NCBI RefSeq assembly: GCF_000003605.2
Contig: NW_003116462.1
Location: 76,316-120,287, forward strand
Source of the DNA: Saccoglossus kowalevskii
Taxonomy: Eukaryota > Hemichordata > Enteropneusta > Harrimaniidae
Length of the DNA: 43,972 nucleotides
Direction: 5' to 3'
A program made the position numbers and the translations under genes. Under the pieces are notes generated by a model. The model ran no database searches. It had not been told where the DNA came from and saw only the letters and a list, made by a program, of their open reading frames with translations. Position 1 is the first letter of the stretch. Each line of letters opens with the position of its first letter. Positions 11,852 to 24,229 of this stretch are shown piece by piece.

Positions 11852-13700
11852 TTGTAATATTGATACGTACTGTTAAATGAATGTGTTTTGTTAAATCAAA
11901 GGGATATTTTGTTGTGAATACGGTGTTTTTTATCACAGTACTGGGAAATTGCTAGTCATGTTATCCATATTACTGTTTTAATTGGCTGTGTAAATGCATC
12001 ATAAATATACCTGCTAAAAATTACGAGCTTTTGAAGACAATTTCATTCTATCCGAATACTAATTAGCGTGGACGCGGGTTTCAGTAAGGATCCAATGCAT
12101 CAAATGGCAGAATTGAGCGATGCGTCGTCTTTTCGCATCATCAGAAACGATTAGACAAATAACTGAGTTAATTGCGGTACAATAACCCAACCGCTTGCAG
12201 CATATATGTCATTAAAAGCAAGACTGTTATGAGGGCATTCATTAACTAATAGTTTTTTAATTACGAGAGGTGGCTGTGACATTAATCCTATTAATATAAT
12301 TACAAGTAATGAATTTCGAAAAAAGGCAACGTGACGTTATTCCCAATATTATTATTTTTTTTCATTCGCTGATATTTTACATCTAATAAATTCACCGGAT
12401 TCCGGAAAAATATGAAAAATCGGTATTGATACTGCTAAATTAACTGAAACCATGGCAACTGACAGGCAATGTTCACCGGGAATGTACATAATTACGAAAT
12501 CGATCAAATAATCCTTTCTTCCCGGAGAGAAAACAGGAAAGAAAATCGGATTTTTTTTTCGAATGATGTTATTTTCAGCAGTAATAAGTTGACGATGTCG
12601 TGATCGCTCCATGTCCGGTTACAGAGGCGACATCTTGCACTGATTACATCTCCTTGTATACATGTGTATGAACACATAATATGAAAACCTCGCAACCTAG
12701 TTGTCGAATATCGCACAATAAGTCTCTAGTTTTACTATGGCACTTGATATCACGAATGAATCCAAAAGGTCATATAGCACCACTCTGATTGAATGTGTAA
12801 TTTGCGACGGTACATATATACTATGTAATCAAACGACGCAACCACTTAAACAGACTCCTTATGTAAAGTATTGTGATAAATTATCTCCGTCTGACTCAGT
12901 ATCATATAGGCAGTGTATTTTAAGTTATTTTTATTGAGCCCTAAGTATGACAGTTGGCAAGGACCCTCGCGTACGATGTCTAGACGTTTTTTCGATACTT
13001 TATCAGTCTGTCTTATACAAATACACCTAATAATCGTTAAAGTACCATTTAAATATATCGCCCGTTTTTTTGCCATATGCTCATATAATTCGAATTAAAC
13101 AGCATGGTCACTGAACTAATTTTTGCACAAAAATGTGCCAAACATTTTTTAGAGTAGTTATAATATGATTGTGTATTCATGGTTATTTCAAGTTATTGGG
13201 GAATTCTGACGAAAACTGGAATAATGCTTTAAACATGAACTCCAATAGAGATAGTACCCCAAAAGCCTATATATTCATTTAAAAGTTTAAAAGATGTTTA
13301 TAAAAATTATGTAACACTTTTGACACACAAACGTGATAGTTTTACGTTCTTATTCAAACAGTATTTGCTTTATACAGTGAATAGTATTTGCAGTTATAGG
13401 AAAAAAATTTAATTGTACGTTTTTTCATTCATCGCATTTTTCGCTCTTATTTAATAGTATTTGTTTCGTTCGCATCACTCTCTTATCATACAAAAAAACT
13501 TTACATTTTGTATTTTTAAGTTCATCGTATTTCCCCTTCCTCTACCAAAACCAGATAATACATGATTAAATTAATTAATTAAGCTTCTTTGGCAACACAA
13601 ATAATAATATGTTTTTATCATTTTCATTGAGAAAAACAGTACACAACATTACAAACGAAAACGAAATTATGATCAAATGTGCATTTGCTTACTTATCTAG

Positions 13701-13735
13701 TATTTATTTATTTATTTATTTATTTGTTTATTTTT
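13701..13735. repeat. (TTTA)n microsatellite
   Basis: About eight TTTA units with one TTTG variant. It lies inside a 102-codon ORF (13609-13917), whose Ile/Tyr/Phe/Leu-rich middle is simply this repeat translated. Confidence 0.9.
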
Positions 13736-14750
13736 CAATGCAGATAAAACTAGCTGTGTGTATGATTTTAAATAAATATAACTATCAAAGGACACAACAA
13801 TTATATACAATGATTAGAACATATTTTAGGATTTACAAAAACGACAGTCAATTTAATTTTAACATCCGTGCTTTCTCTAAGTCAGTACACAATCGGGGTT
13901 CACGTGTCAATAAGTAGCTTTAGATGGTCGATCTTAACGCCGCAATGGATGCCTGTCTGTGCAGTGACGAACTTGGCAGGTATGGTGTCGAGCTATAATA
14001 TAATAATCAAATATGCACATGCGCACTAAATATGTTCAATATCAACAGTATGTTTTATGTTAGTACGCAAGTCGCCAGGTGACAACAATAATGAATAGTA
14101 CTCATAAATTCGTTTTATGTGTTTTTTTTCTTTTAATAAGTTTTTCGTTTATTTATTAAATACATTGCAGAAACATGCATAACAAAATGACGCAATTACA
14201 TACCAACAACGGTATTGCAGTATACATTGCTCTATTTATAACCTGACCGTCAACTTTTGGACCACGATGTTATTATTGCTTGTTAATATCGGGTTTCGTG
14301 TTCCGAGCTTCACGGATGTTTTAAGCCTATATAAATGCACAGGTTTCACCGGATATGAATGCATTAATGTACATGTATATTTAACCGAATTTCAAACAAT
14401 ATACATGCTAAAACGACATTCACTGCCTTTAATACTGTACTAGATTTGTAACAGTTTGGGTTTTTTTTGTTACTAATGTAATTTGTTTCTTCTGAATTCA
14501 ACAAAAGCCTCAGAATTATTATTTATCTGCTTAAAGATCAGGTGTCAAGAAACGTCAGATTATAGTAACTAGATAAAATCGAAGCCATACTTTGTTTCCA
14601 TTAGAATTGAATTAAAACCTAATGTGTCTTAACATGTTCCAGGGTCATGTATATATTAACAATTAGATGCATAACACTTACAACGTGTGTGAAAACTGAA
14701 TAAATAGCGCCATCACAATTAATCAGCAGATACGTATTTGTCACAATTTA

Positions 14751-14950
14751 TATAAACTTCGATCTCTTTAAAGTGGGGGAGTCGTCACCTGGGCATGCGT
14801 CAGATGGCCATAGCATATCATTGTTTACAAACAAGCGTCTACCCATGAGCCTTTGCGTTTTTAGCGTGTGTTGTTATCGTCGATTGGGACTCAATTCCCG
14901 CGCGTGCGCAGGTGACAGCCCTCCCGCTTTAACAAAATGTAGATGACGTG
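14751..14950. promoter_or_regulatory. candidate CpG-type promoter with NRF1 and E2F-like sites
   Basis: The core CGCGCGTGCGCA (14899-14910) is, on the minus strand, a perfect NRF1 site (TGCGCACGCGCG). An E2F-like TTCCCGCG overlaps its left side and an E-box (CAGGTG) follows. A FOX-type TGTTTAC lies near 14823. This is one of the few GC-rich islets in the region. No exon can be tied to it and its orientation is unknown. Confidence 0.35.
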
Positions 14951-17900
14951 CATAATAAATTCTTCTTTGTCAAAAGGGATATCAAAGACTCGACTATATA
15001 TGGGATAAAGCCCGAGTACAAGGACACTTATAAAATATAATAATATAAAATCCGATCTAAGATTAAAAGTCGAGGAGCAAAGGACATTTTATCGCGGGAA
15101 GGACGTTATACTCAGAGTCCGAATACAAGGGCCCTATCAGACTTAAAAAAACACCGCCCAAACCAACTATAGATATATGTTTTAGAGGTTTTCTTGTACA
15201 GTAACTTTTAAAGCCATTCAGTGTGTCATGTTAACATTCTGCACGGTTTTGTTTGATGGGAAAGTCCTAGAACAGTTATCACACATGTCTTGAGCGTTGG
15301 GGGGAATGAGTTGTCACTGTCCTCACATAATTTTCCAGGTAGTTCAATGGACGAGGTGTTTGAACCCAGCTATTGCGTCACTTCAACCTAACACAGTAAA
15401 ACTCGGTCAGTGTTTCATTATTATTATCTCGAGATCTGTACAGCCTAGAAGAACAAAAGCTTATACAATGTTCTTAGACGTTTATTCAAATTCTTGGAAC
15501 ATCCTATGAGAGCAAAGAGATTTGTTTTAAAACAGGAGATTTAGTAGTATATATTGTCATTATAATTTGAACTCAGAAATTCAATTAAAAATTAATACAG
15601 CCGGAATAAGTGAATCATAAACAAACAAAGAAACAAGTAAATTATATCCGGATATTTTCACGCATGCAGCAAAGCAAGCACTTCTAATTGAACGTTATTC
15701 GATTGTTTGCTTGGCTTCGCTTACTTAAAGATATACGTATTAGGAAATACAATAACAAACAGTAATATATAACAAAGCAAATCCGTACTAAATTACAGTG
15801 ATGAATAAGTCAGAAATATAATTTGTACACTTTGTGATACGAGTAAAAGATTACCAGATAATGTGATTAATGCAACTCATCAGACTTAGAGAAATGCTTC
15901 GCCATCAAGGCGAGTTGTTACACACTTCCATGTGTAGTAGTCTCTCACTTTAGTTTTTGTTAATAGGATATACACTACATTTTCACCCACCGTTTTCTCA
16001 CTCAACGCTGTCAAAACACATTGCACTACACAGAAATAGCGTTGTAGAAAAACATTAGTATATATTAGGTAATACTCTATGTATCTATGTTATGTTATAT
16101 ATAATAGTAATTCACCGTGAAAACATTCCCAAGGTTTTCTCACTCATCTCGTCCTTGTAACAGACTCAACGCTGTCGGCGAGAATTAAAACGTACCAACA
16201 TGAAGCAAGAAACGACCGGGAAGACATTAGAATATTATGACCCTGTTTTGTGATATAATGTGGCCGTTATCTTTTACCTGTGAAATAATGGCCGATTCGA
16301 ATTATAGCGACTCACTTTAAATAGATATATACGCAGTCGAATATCGATCGAGAAACTTAAATGATTAGCACCTGCGAACGTGAGGTGATTGTCGGTAACA
16401 GTGATCATCAGGACACAAACACTGTTATTCGTTTCACCTGCCATGCTGCATACTTGAAATAAATAGGACCACAGTTTTGTGATTTTACGTGAAATTTGAC
16501 GTCGGTTTTTGATTTGAACTATGAAAAATAACATTTTTTTTTCAAATAATGTCTACCAATACCAATGTTCATATCAATACAGTAATTCTCTCTTGATGCT
16601 CCTCCTTCACAATCTCTCTTGCTGTTCTTACGCATTTTTTATGTATGTCATCTTGTATATTCATTCATTCATCTGTTCATTTTTTAAATTTGTATTTTCA
16701 GAAATAGTGTTTTTATTATCACATGTACAACATATATGTCTTATGGCTACTAAAATGTTTATCGTGTCTTCTTCTTTTGTTTTATGTTCTATTTTGTGTT
16801 GGTCATTTGAATCATAATCATTGTATCATTTGCATACGTATAAATTGTCATTGAATTGCTGTGGGTGCATGTTTCTACGTTATAATTGTCACGTGTTGTC
16901 GCAATATGTGTTGGTAACACGAGAATTTCTCCTCCCGTTTCAACGCTATAGGCGATTGAAAAACTGACCTGGGAGACTCATGCTTAATGACTGTTCGAAT
17001 AGCATGGGCGTCAATTTGACGTGCGCACTGCATACTTATTGTATATTTGTTACAATAAATGTAATTTTGATTTAAATCTAACGTTTTCCGTCACGAGCCT
17101 GGGAGCGAACATGCGCATTAGCTATTATGTCATTAAACGCCTACACTGAATAAGCTTGTATCTACAATGGGCGGATGTGGAAGTACGTAGTATAAACTCT
17201 ATAGGGGTTATGACGACATATATGTGTCTTAGGAACCTGATTCCTTCGATTCGATGAGTACGCATGCGCAACATACTCAGTGATTTATAGATCTTAAAGG
17301 CAACATTGAAAAGTGTAACATCTCTAGTTTTCAAAATCAAAAACTTATATTGGCATATTTGAGAGGGGTAAAACAAACATTTCAAAACCGATTGATTCTC
17401 TAACAAAATCAATCGATCAATAATCAAGGGATGCTTGGGTATTTTGAAATCCTAGATATGTATAAATACGTTTCGAGAAACTGAATAGGCTCACACATAG
17501 ATAGCGTGAAACATGATCGGCACCCTGCCGATTTTTGCAAAACTACACAGGTTCGCTTTTAAGTTGTCAATATCAACAGTATGACGTGCATCATGATTTG
17601 TGTCCGAGAAAGTCTTCGAATTAGCCATTTTGTGTATAGTTGTGCTAAATTTGTAGTAGAAAGGTAAATATATTAGGTAAATAAAAATGTATCACGAGTC
17701 CTCTAAAATGTAGTTGCTTAGAACTTATTTGGTAAATTTGAACTGCACGACGTTAATCAAAAGGAGCGTGATATCACGTGCTTCAAAACTTTACACATTG
17801 TCTCTTATTGTAACAATTACACAACGTTTCGAGTCACAAATATTTCCAATAATGTCTACAATCAATACAAACATTTGTCAGACTAGTATGTTACTTTTTA

Positions 17901-18311
17901 AATCATTATGTGTTTAGTACTTTCATATAAGACGATTTCTTTATACATATTCTCGCGCACTTAGGCCGATATCGATCGAACAACATGAGTATCGCTCGTA
18001 TCTTTTGTAACGACAATGATCGATGAACCTCATAAAATGAAAAGCGTTTTAAAATGTGGTCAAGATTGTTGTACTCATGTAATCACATGTAATTGGTACA
18101 GTGGATAACTGGATACAATGAATCACGCCTCTTTCTAGTCTTCATGACATCTCGGGCTATATATCACTAGATAAACCAACATGGAAAGTCAGTCAGGTTA
18201 TTATACTCAATAGAAACTTCAGTTCATGTCTGCAGCAGGCATTGGCTTATTTATCAACTTAATCAAATGTTCCTAGCCGCTTCCTTAAGTGTTGTTGTCG
18301 GATAGGTTACA

Positions 18312-18319
18312 TGACGTCA
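18312..18319. promoter_or_regulatory. full CRE palindrome
   Basis: Exact TGACGTCA within ATGACGTCAT, a 10-bp palindrome, which is also a good ATF/CREB or CREB-Jun heterodimer site. It is isolated. Confidence 0.35.
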
Positions 18320-18497
18320 TAGGAACATCTTGCAGAAATCATGTGACAAATATAATGTCCCCCAACTCCATTAGCAAAATCAAACACGAGCAATCAATAC
18401 ATATTACTAAGCTAGACATAAAAAGATAACATAAATACAGTATTTAATGTACCCGCTCTTATACTTATGTTCTTTCATCAATTGCAATAAGATTATA

Positions 18498-18524
18498 ATC
18501 AATGTACTAAGCGAGTACATTGAT
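18498..18524. repeat. perfect 11-bp hairpin
   Basis: ATCAATGTACT and its exact complement flank a 5-nt loop (18509-18513). The stem is followed by mixed sequence rather than a T run, so it does not look like a terminator. Confidence 0.7.
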
Positions 18525-18956
18525 AAAGTGTTTCTTCTCGCTAATGCAAGTTCGCAATTCGGCATCAAGTTTATGTTTAGATATGTATATCTCTAACTAT
18601 GTAATGAACTCCAACGTTTTACGGCATGGTTGACCCACTCCACATACGCCAGATATTGGTCATGTGAACGATAGTTTTGATAACCTTTATCACATTACAA
18701 TGTGCACACATCCGCAGAAAAACCTTCGAGTGGAATCAGTGTGTACAAGAAAAGCGACGGTACCAAGACACGTTATATGTTTCCTAACCCTATGAATATT
18801 CATACGTTTATAAACACAAATCTCGAGCATGAGTGACGCGCCGACCACCGCCCTTTAACGTTCCTATTTGCATTATTAACAATGAAATGTTATTTTTATT
18901 TTACATTTGAATTGATCTTTTTTTTATCTCTCGTCGACAACGCCCCGTCCTCCTAG

Positions 18957-18957
<1 letters not shown>

Positions 18958-18989
<32 letters not shown>
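18958..18989. repeat. (TA)16 microsatellite
   Basis: Uninterrupted TA dinucleotides, 32 nt. Confidence 0.95.
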
Positions 18990-18991
<2 letters not shown>

Positions 18992-18998
18992 CTTGATT

Positions 18999-19066
18999 TA
19001 GTACTATAGGCCATGGGCCTTACATGTACAATATTAAATATTCTTGAAAATAAATAAATAAATAAA
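18999..19066 (+). repeat. LINE-like 3' tail ending in (AAAT)n
   Basis: A segment with GGCCATGGGCCTTACATGTACAA, split across 19008-19030, leads into an AAAT array (19047-19066). Short terminal microsatellites of this kind close many non-LTR retrotransposons, and the composition step from the flank supports an element end. No coding remnant is visible upstream, so the assignment is tentative. Confidence 0.4.
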
Positions 19067-19530
19067 CCCTCCCTCAATCATTCCATAAGTTTTCGGCGTT
19101 TCTGTAATGAAAAGAAAATAAACTTGCCTAGATTTACTAATGTATTTGAATTAATTAACGAAATAAACTTCCATCCCGCTGCTGCTGGAGAAAAGTAAAA
19201 GCGTGGAATAAATTCTTACGTAGCCTATAGCGGTAATGCATACTACCAGTTGTTATCCCCATACATTGTATATATATTTATATATGCATTCAATTTGTAT
19301 GCGAAGTGTATATACAATTCACACACAATGTTCATTCAATGAATGTGGACTGTGCGTTGTACGGAAATGAATACCTACTTGCATGTAGTCCCAGACTTCA
19401 TAATGGCATTGCCAAATCATAGTATGGACTTGTACGTTTATAAAACCTGTGACAATACCACTTTTGAAGCTGAAGTTATTAATTATATATAATTAGATAA
19501 ATGTTGCTCGAATGTGAACATATGCCAATT

Positions 19531-19810
19531 AGGAACCTATGATATTAGAGATGCAAGTCAGGAACCGATGATGTCAGAGATGCCAGTCAGAAACCGATGA
19601 TGTCAGAGATGCCAGCCAGGAACCGATGATGTCAGAGATGCCAGTCAGGAACCGATGATTTGAGAGATGCAAGTCAGAAACAAATGATGTCGGAGATGCC
19701 AGTCATGAACCGTTGATGTCGAAGATGCCAGTCAGAAACCAATGGTGTCAGCGAGGCCAGACAGGTACCGATGATGTCAGCGATGTCAACCAGGAACAGA
19801 TACTGTCAAG
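19531..19810. repeat. 29-bp minisatellite, about 9.6 copies
   Basis: Nine full units of exactly 29 bp (19531-19791) and a partial tenth. Each unit has the plan AGGAACCGATGATG followed by TCAGAGATGCCAGTC. Units 2, 3 and 4 are nearly identical, while units 1 and 5-9 have drifted by 2-7 bases, and the indel-free period holds throughout. 29 is not a multiple of three, so this does not encode a protein repeat. The copies suggest recent homogenisation in the centre-left of the array and decay at both ends. Confidence 0.95.
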
Positions 19811-19959
19811 TGTTATACGCTAAATTATAACATTGTGGCTCAGGAGACAAAGATGATACATACATGGGCGACATAGAACTAGAAGAACTTGGTTTCAATA
19901 GCTTTCTGTCTCTTAACAACTTGAAATGCTGAACATCTGGCAAGTGAGCAGATAGTTTA

Positions 19960-20280
19960 TTCACTGACCAGAGAGATAAAATGAGGCGGACCAGCTGATC
20001 AGATGGTTAGAATGATGCGACCAGAAGGTTAGCAAATCACACAGTCTAGCTAACCTAATGGTTAAAATTATGTAGTCCAGACTACCAGTCGTGTGAATAG
20101 CCAGTCAGACAATGCCAACTAGACGACTGTGTGGTGTGATGTATGTGCACCACCCAACAAGAAATGGTAAAGTGAATGAAGTAGGCAAGCCAACTAGATG
20201 GTAAACTGACATGAATCAATATATGGTGAGAATTATGTAGTCTAGTCAACTAGAGGGTCAGAACTATGCAGATTTGCCAA
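19960..20280. repeat. degenerate repeat field downstream of the minisatellite
   Basis: Loose copies of a motif like GATGGTTAGAATTATGTAGTC recur near 20003, 20058, 20223 and 20255, interspersed with CCAGTCA and GCCAACTAGA elements that echo the minisatellite. The period is irregular. It looks like an older decayed array, perhaps related in origin to the 29-bp repeat. Confidence 0.55.
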
Positions 20281-20878
20281 CGTGAAGTTTTGAGGGATGT
20301 GGACCAGCCTATACTACCGGCCAGAGGATCCAAACAAAAGATTTCAAACATGAAATTTCGCTATCTATTACGCCATTAGGTATGTCAATCAAGTGTTGAA
20401 TATACTCGAAAGTGTATTCGAAAAATAAATAATCTTGGAATCAGACGAGAAACTTTAAATAATAGAAACACAGTGATTTCGTATTAATCTATTACGTGCA
20501 TTGTACATCTATATATCGTCTGATTTAGTTATCTATAATTAAATAAAATGAAACATATATCTGTTAATCGTGCATTCAGTTGACTCTTGAGATATTCATA
20601 ACGATGTGACTTGTTTTCAATTTTTTCAAACTAAGTCACGTACCATCGTTAGTCTGAACATAATTATGACTTATGTCACCACAAATATATAGTACGACAA
20701 CATCATACGTTGAAGCTGACAGAGTGACGTTTGAAAATAGATATCTTAGATAACATTGCACAATAATGAATGTTTAACAAATACAACAGTGACAAGGCAA
20801 GTCCAAAGCACACGTGACATAATACACAAACGAGCTATTCAGCTCTACCGGATATGTGGCGTTTTTTTCTCCCTGCCT

Positions 20879-20991
20879 AATATGGTCATTAATTAAACGT
20901 GCGTTTTCGCCGTCCAAATATGTTCATCCAAAATATGTATAGTGTTTCCCAATGTCAAATATGGTCATCCATAGTATGTTTTTTTCCCCAA
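20879..20991. repeat. degenerate tandem repeat, about 40 bp x 2.7
   Basis: Three successive segments begin with AAATATGGTCAT-like sequence (20879, 20917 and 20958). The second and third share TCATCCAAAATATGT or TCATCCATAGTATGT. No coding role. Confidence 0.5.
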
Positions 20992-21490
20992 ATGGAACCT
21001 TCGTAACAAAATGAGCAAATGAAGAATTTTTACTATCAAAATTGGCATCTATATAATGCTAACTTTTCAACATGATATATGGGCGGGTACTGACAGTCAT
21101 GGCATTATGGGTGCGTGCATATTCATTAGGTGTAACCTCTTCTCTTTCTACCTACAACAACCCCTCTTAGTGTCAGATATTACATATATCTGTCAAACAT
21201 TTTCTAGGAAATCATTAATAACTTGTGACAGCGGGTATTGAAACATGCGACTGCTTCCCGTTGGTAATAAAACTGCGATGCATGGGGTCATCGTCGCCTT
21301 TTGCATTCTTTTAACGACGTCAGGTGTTTTGTAACATAAAAAGCATTTTATTGACCTGTCAATTTGTGATAAATATTTGAAATAATTACATATAGGGACG
21401 TTATTACTAATAGGAGAATTAGGAGACTATTATAATGACATATGTTTAATTTATATCAATTGTTTATTGGTTGTTGAATAAATGAATTGA

Positions 21491-21510
21491 TAAATAAATA
21501 AATAAATAAA
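21491..21510 (+). repeat. (TAAA)n tail
   Basis: Five TAAA units after GTTGAATAAATGAATTGA. It may be another LINE 3' end, but nothing upstream is recognisable. Confidence 0.5.
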
Positions 21511-22454
21511 AACACCAATATCGCAATATTTTTAATGTTTAATGTATTCGAGACCTATATCAAATGTAAATTTGTTTCCCCTGTATTTAGTGGTGATATT
21601 TCACGAATTGCAAAAATGCCATAGTTTGAATTGACTCCGTAATTAGTAATTATGTTGGCAATTTATCCTCGCAACCATAATTATAGTAATGGTTTCAAAA
21701 GTAATTATACTTAATAATCACAATATGGTAAAATGCTGCTGCTAATAAACGGGTAATATGTTATGCAAATGAGCCAGGACGATTTACTATGTCTTTAATG
21801 TCACACATTGCGTCATTCTGTCACATATAAAAAGATGTTGGATAAACATGGTAACAAATTCGTAATCCAATATTATCAGATTTTGTACAAATAACTACCA
21901 GTACATTCTACTATCCCGACGTTATGTTAGAATTCTTAAACACGGCTTCGTATTTTGAAAATCAACCGGGGATGTTATATATACAATTGTTAAATAAATA
22001 ATAATGTTAATAAACATACCTACATTCAGAATAGCAAGTAAAATGCTTCTAGTTTCGTATGATGTTGGAGACAGGGTTGGCTCAAACAAGGCATTGGCGG
22101 ATTTAGATGGGGCCGAGGGGGCCGCGGCATCCTATTTTTAACAACCAACAGGGCTTCGCGCCATCCGCGCTCGCGAACTTGGCCTCGTAATTACGACTAG
22201 GTGCAAAGATAATGATTACCAGCACTGACAAGAAGACGTGAGCGATCACAAAACGTTAAATCAATATAAAATATTTAAAACATCGCTATCTATTGATAAG
22301 TATCTTCTGTGTAATAATTCTAAAATCCTTCGAGGTTCGTTATGCAGGTTTAGAATATCTGCACAACAAATTAATGATTGAAACTTGCAGGTCCCTAGAG
22401 CAAGCAAACAGTTTGTTTGGTCTACAATTTGAACAAAAATAAAACACGAAGACC

Positions 22455-22504
22455 NNNNNNNNNNNNNNNNNNNNNNNNNNNNNNNNNNNNNNNNNNNNNN
22501 NNNN
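22455..22504. other. assembly gap (50 N)
   Basis: Run of N bases of a round length typical of a placeholder for an unknown distance. Confidence 0.99.
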
Positions 22505-23448
22505 TACAGAGCACATCCAAATATAAGCAGTACGCACCTCAATACCTGATTATTACAGAGATGATATAAATAAAAGGTGACATTTAAAAGCTAATAATGC
22601 ATAATGTTACTGATAATTGATAAATTTGATGTTTTTAGATAACAGCTATTCTGAAACGTGGAGTCACCTCTACAAACATGCGATGGAAACATTATTAGAA
22701 TAAACTGTCTCCCAGTGGACAGTATACATCTTCCATCGGTCGACGATATCGATATTAACACGTCATTCTGAATAGACGAGATGAAAAAAAATCACTATGG
22801 TAACGCATACCCGTTACAAATAGTACGATATTCAAACGGTGAAGGGTTGCAAGAGTCGTGAAAGACATCTTATCTCATTCTATTGATACGTAATATTCAT
22901 ATTAATAATCCTTCACACCAAAAGATGGCGTTGAATGAATTTCAGATTACTTTTAACCAATTTAGTTCATTGAATATTGTTGGTGATAAATTACTACCTA
23001 TGAGATAAGGAAACACATTGTCTCATTTACACCCCTGTAACCCCAAAAGCTTTCGATGTTTTCATATGCGCGCCTCAAACGTTTTGCCTTATATTACTAT
23101 ATTAGAAATTGCTTTAGAAAAATATACCATATATTGAATTTAACGTCGACCTCGTCATTTTCAGTAATGGGTTTTTTTGTATTATATTGTATTGTAGAAA
23201 AATTTCTGACAAACAATGGATTTAGTGATTGAAGCGCTATTTATTGTTATACGTTATACAAAAATCATCTATCTCAAGGCAGAAAACACCCAGACGAAAA
23301 TCTTATTTTTCCAGTTAAATTTAAAGAGTTATTGTCCTACAGTTAAAAGACACTGACATACGATATTCCGTTTTTACTACAGTTCATGACCATATATAAT
23401 GTTTCCTTTCCTGTCATTATCTTCGAAATATGTAATAGTCAGCGTGTT

Positions 23449-23456
23449 TGACGTCA
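23449..23456. promoter_or_regulatory. full CRE palindrome
   Basis: Exact TGACGTCA, isolated. Confidence 0.35.
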
Positions 23457-24229
23457 TGCAAGGTTTCGTTTTAATAAAAACTCTCCCAAATTGCTGTTTT
23501 TGAAACCTCTTGTATACATTGTTTAGAATGTGCTCTTATATTTCCCACGTCACAACGTAATAATATGATCGAACCTATCAGTCCCATTAGTTACTAGAAA
23601 TCAACTATTCATAAAACTATAAACAATCAAAAGTCATGGTCACTAGCGGGCGGAATCTAACCTAATCGTCAACGCACTTTGTTCCAGTAGTTGCCAGAAA
23701 TTACAACATGCAAAACACATGCACCTCTCAAAAGGACACCAAAGGTTAAACTACTCACAAATGATGACCTCTCACGTCTAAGTGGTCTATATTTCATTTA
23801 ACGTCTGTAATATTCACTTGAGAATCAGGAAAGACCGACTAGTGCTCCTCGTGTAATCTCATATTTATGATAACGCATTAAATACCAAAATACCCGGAAG
23901 ATTCTTCCATTTTCTCATGCAACAATTAATGTATAGTGTTAGTGCTTATAAGGTATGTGCTCTATGTGACATCACATAATCCCCATTGTTTATAGTATTA
24001 AAATATTCTATCGTTTGTCATAGTCGTCCCGAATATTTCCCTTAAGTTAATTCTAAAAGCATTGTAGATAGATAACTGTCACGTGATCTTGAAAATGGTA
24101 GAAAGTGTGAACATCATAAAAAGTATATAATACAATTCCGAGATCACAATCATCCAGTTACCCTCCATAAAAAAATCTCATCACAATTTAAAAACTGATC
24201 AAAGTATCGGGCATAACCTGAAAGAGGGT

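Larger units (their letters stand above)
10970..14750. other. gene-free stretch with two regulatory-type sites
   Basis: No supported gene. ORFs at 12352, 12504, 12737, 12846, 12913 and 13609 overlap each other on both strands and carry no motif. The stretch contains the triple half-site at 11688-11707, the NRF1 site at 11840-11851, an imperfect RFX-like CCATGGCAAC at 12450-12459 and a TTTA microsatellite at 13701-13735. Confidence 0.5.
14951..18957. other. gene-free stretch
   Basis: No supported gene. Three loosely similar blocks around GAGTACAAGGACA occur at about 15011, 15069 and 15117. ACTCAACGCTGTC is repeated near 15998 and 16166. A short (ATTC)3 lies at 16660-16672, a CRE at 18312-18319 and a perfect hairpin at 18498-18524. 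ORFs at 15297, 16274, 16521, 17125 and 17714 show no domain, and the 98-codon ORF at 16521 is hydrophobic only because of T-rich codons. Confidence 0.5.
21511..24229. other. gene-free stretch around second gap
   Basis: No supported gene. It includes a GC-rich islet (22098-22196) with GGCCGAGGGGGCCGCGGC and repeated CTTCGCG/CTCGCG strings, probably a transposon scrap. It also holds the gap at 22455-22504, an RFX half-site ATGGTAAC at 22797-22804, a YY1-like AAAGATGGCG at 22921-22930 and a CRE at 23449-23456. The ORFs spanning 22261-22542 exist only because N runs contain no stops. Confidence 0.5.

Noticed and set aside
13609-13917. 102-codon ORF
   Set aside because: The middle is a translated TTTA microsatellite.
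16521-16817. 98-codon hydrophobic ORF that could suggest a membrane protein
   Set aside because: Hydrophobicity follows from T-rich codons. There is no conserved pattern and no upstream promoter or splice sites.
19531-19810. CRISPR-like array
   Set aside because: The units are contiguous without spacers and this is animal DNA, so it is a minisatellite.
22261-22542. Two overlapping minus-strand ORFs of 93 and 65 codons
   Set aside because: Both are held open by the 50-N gap and have no motif.
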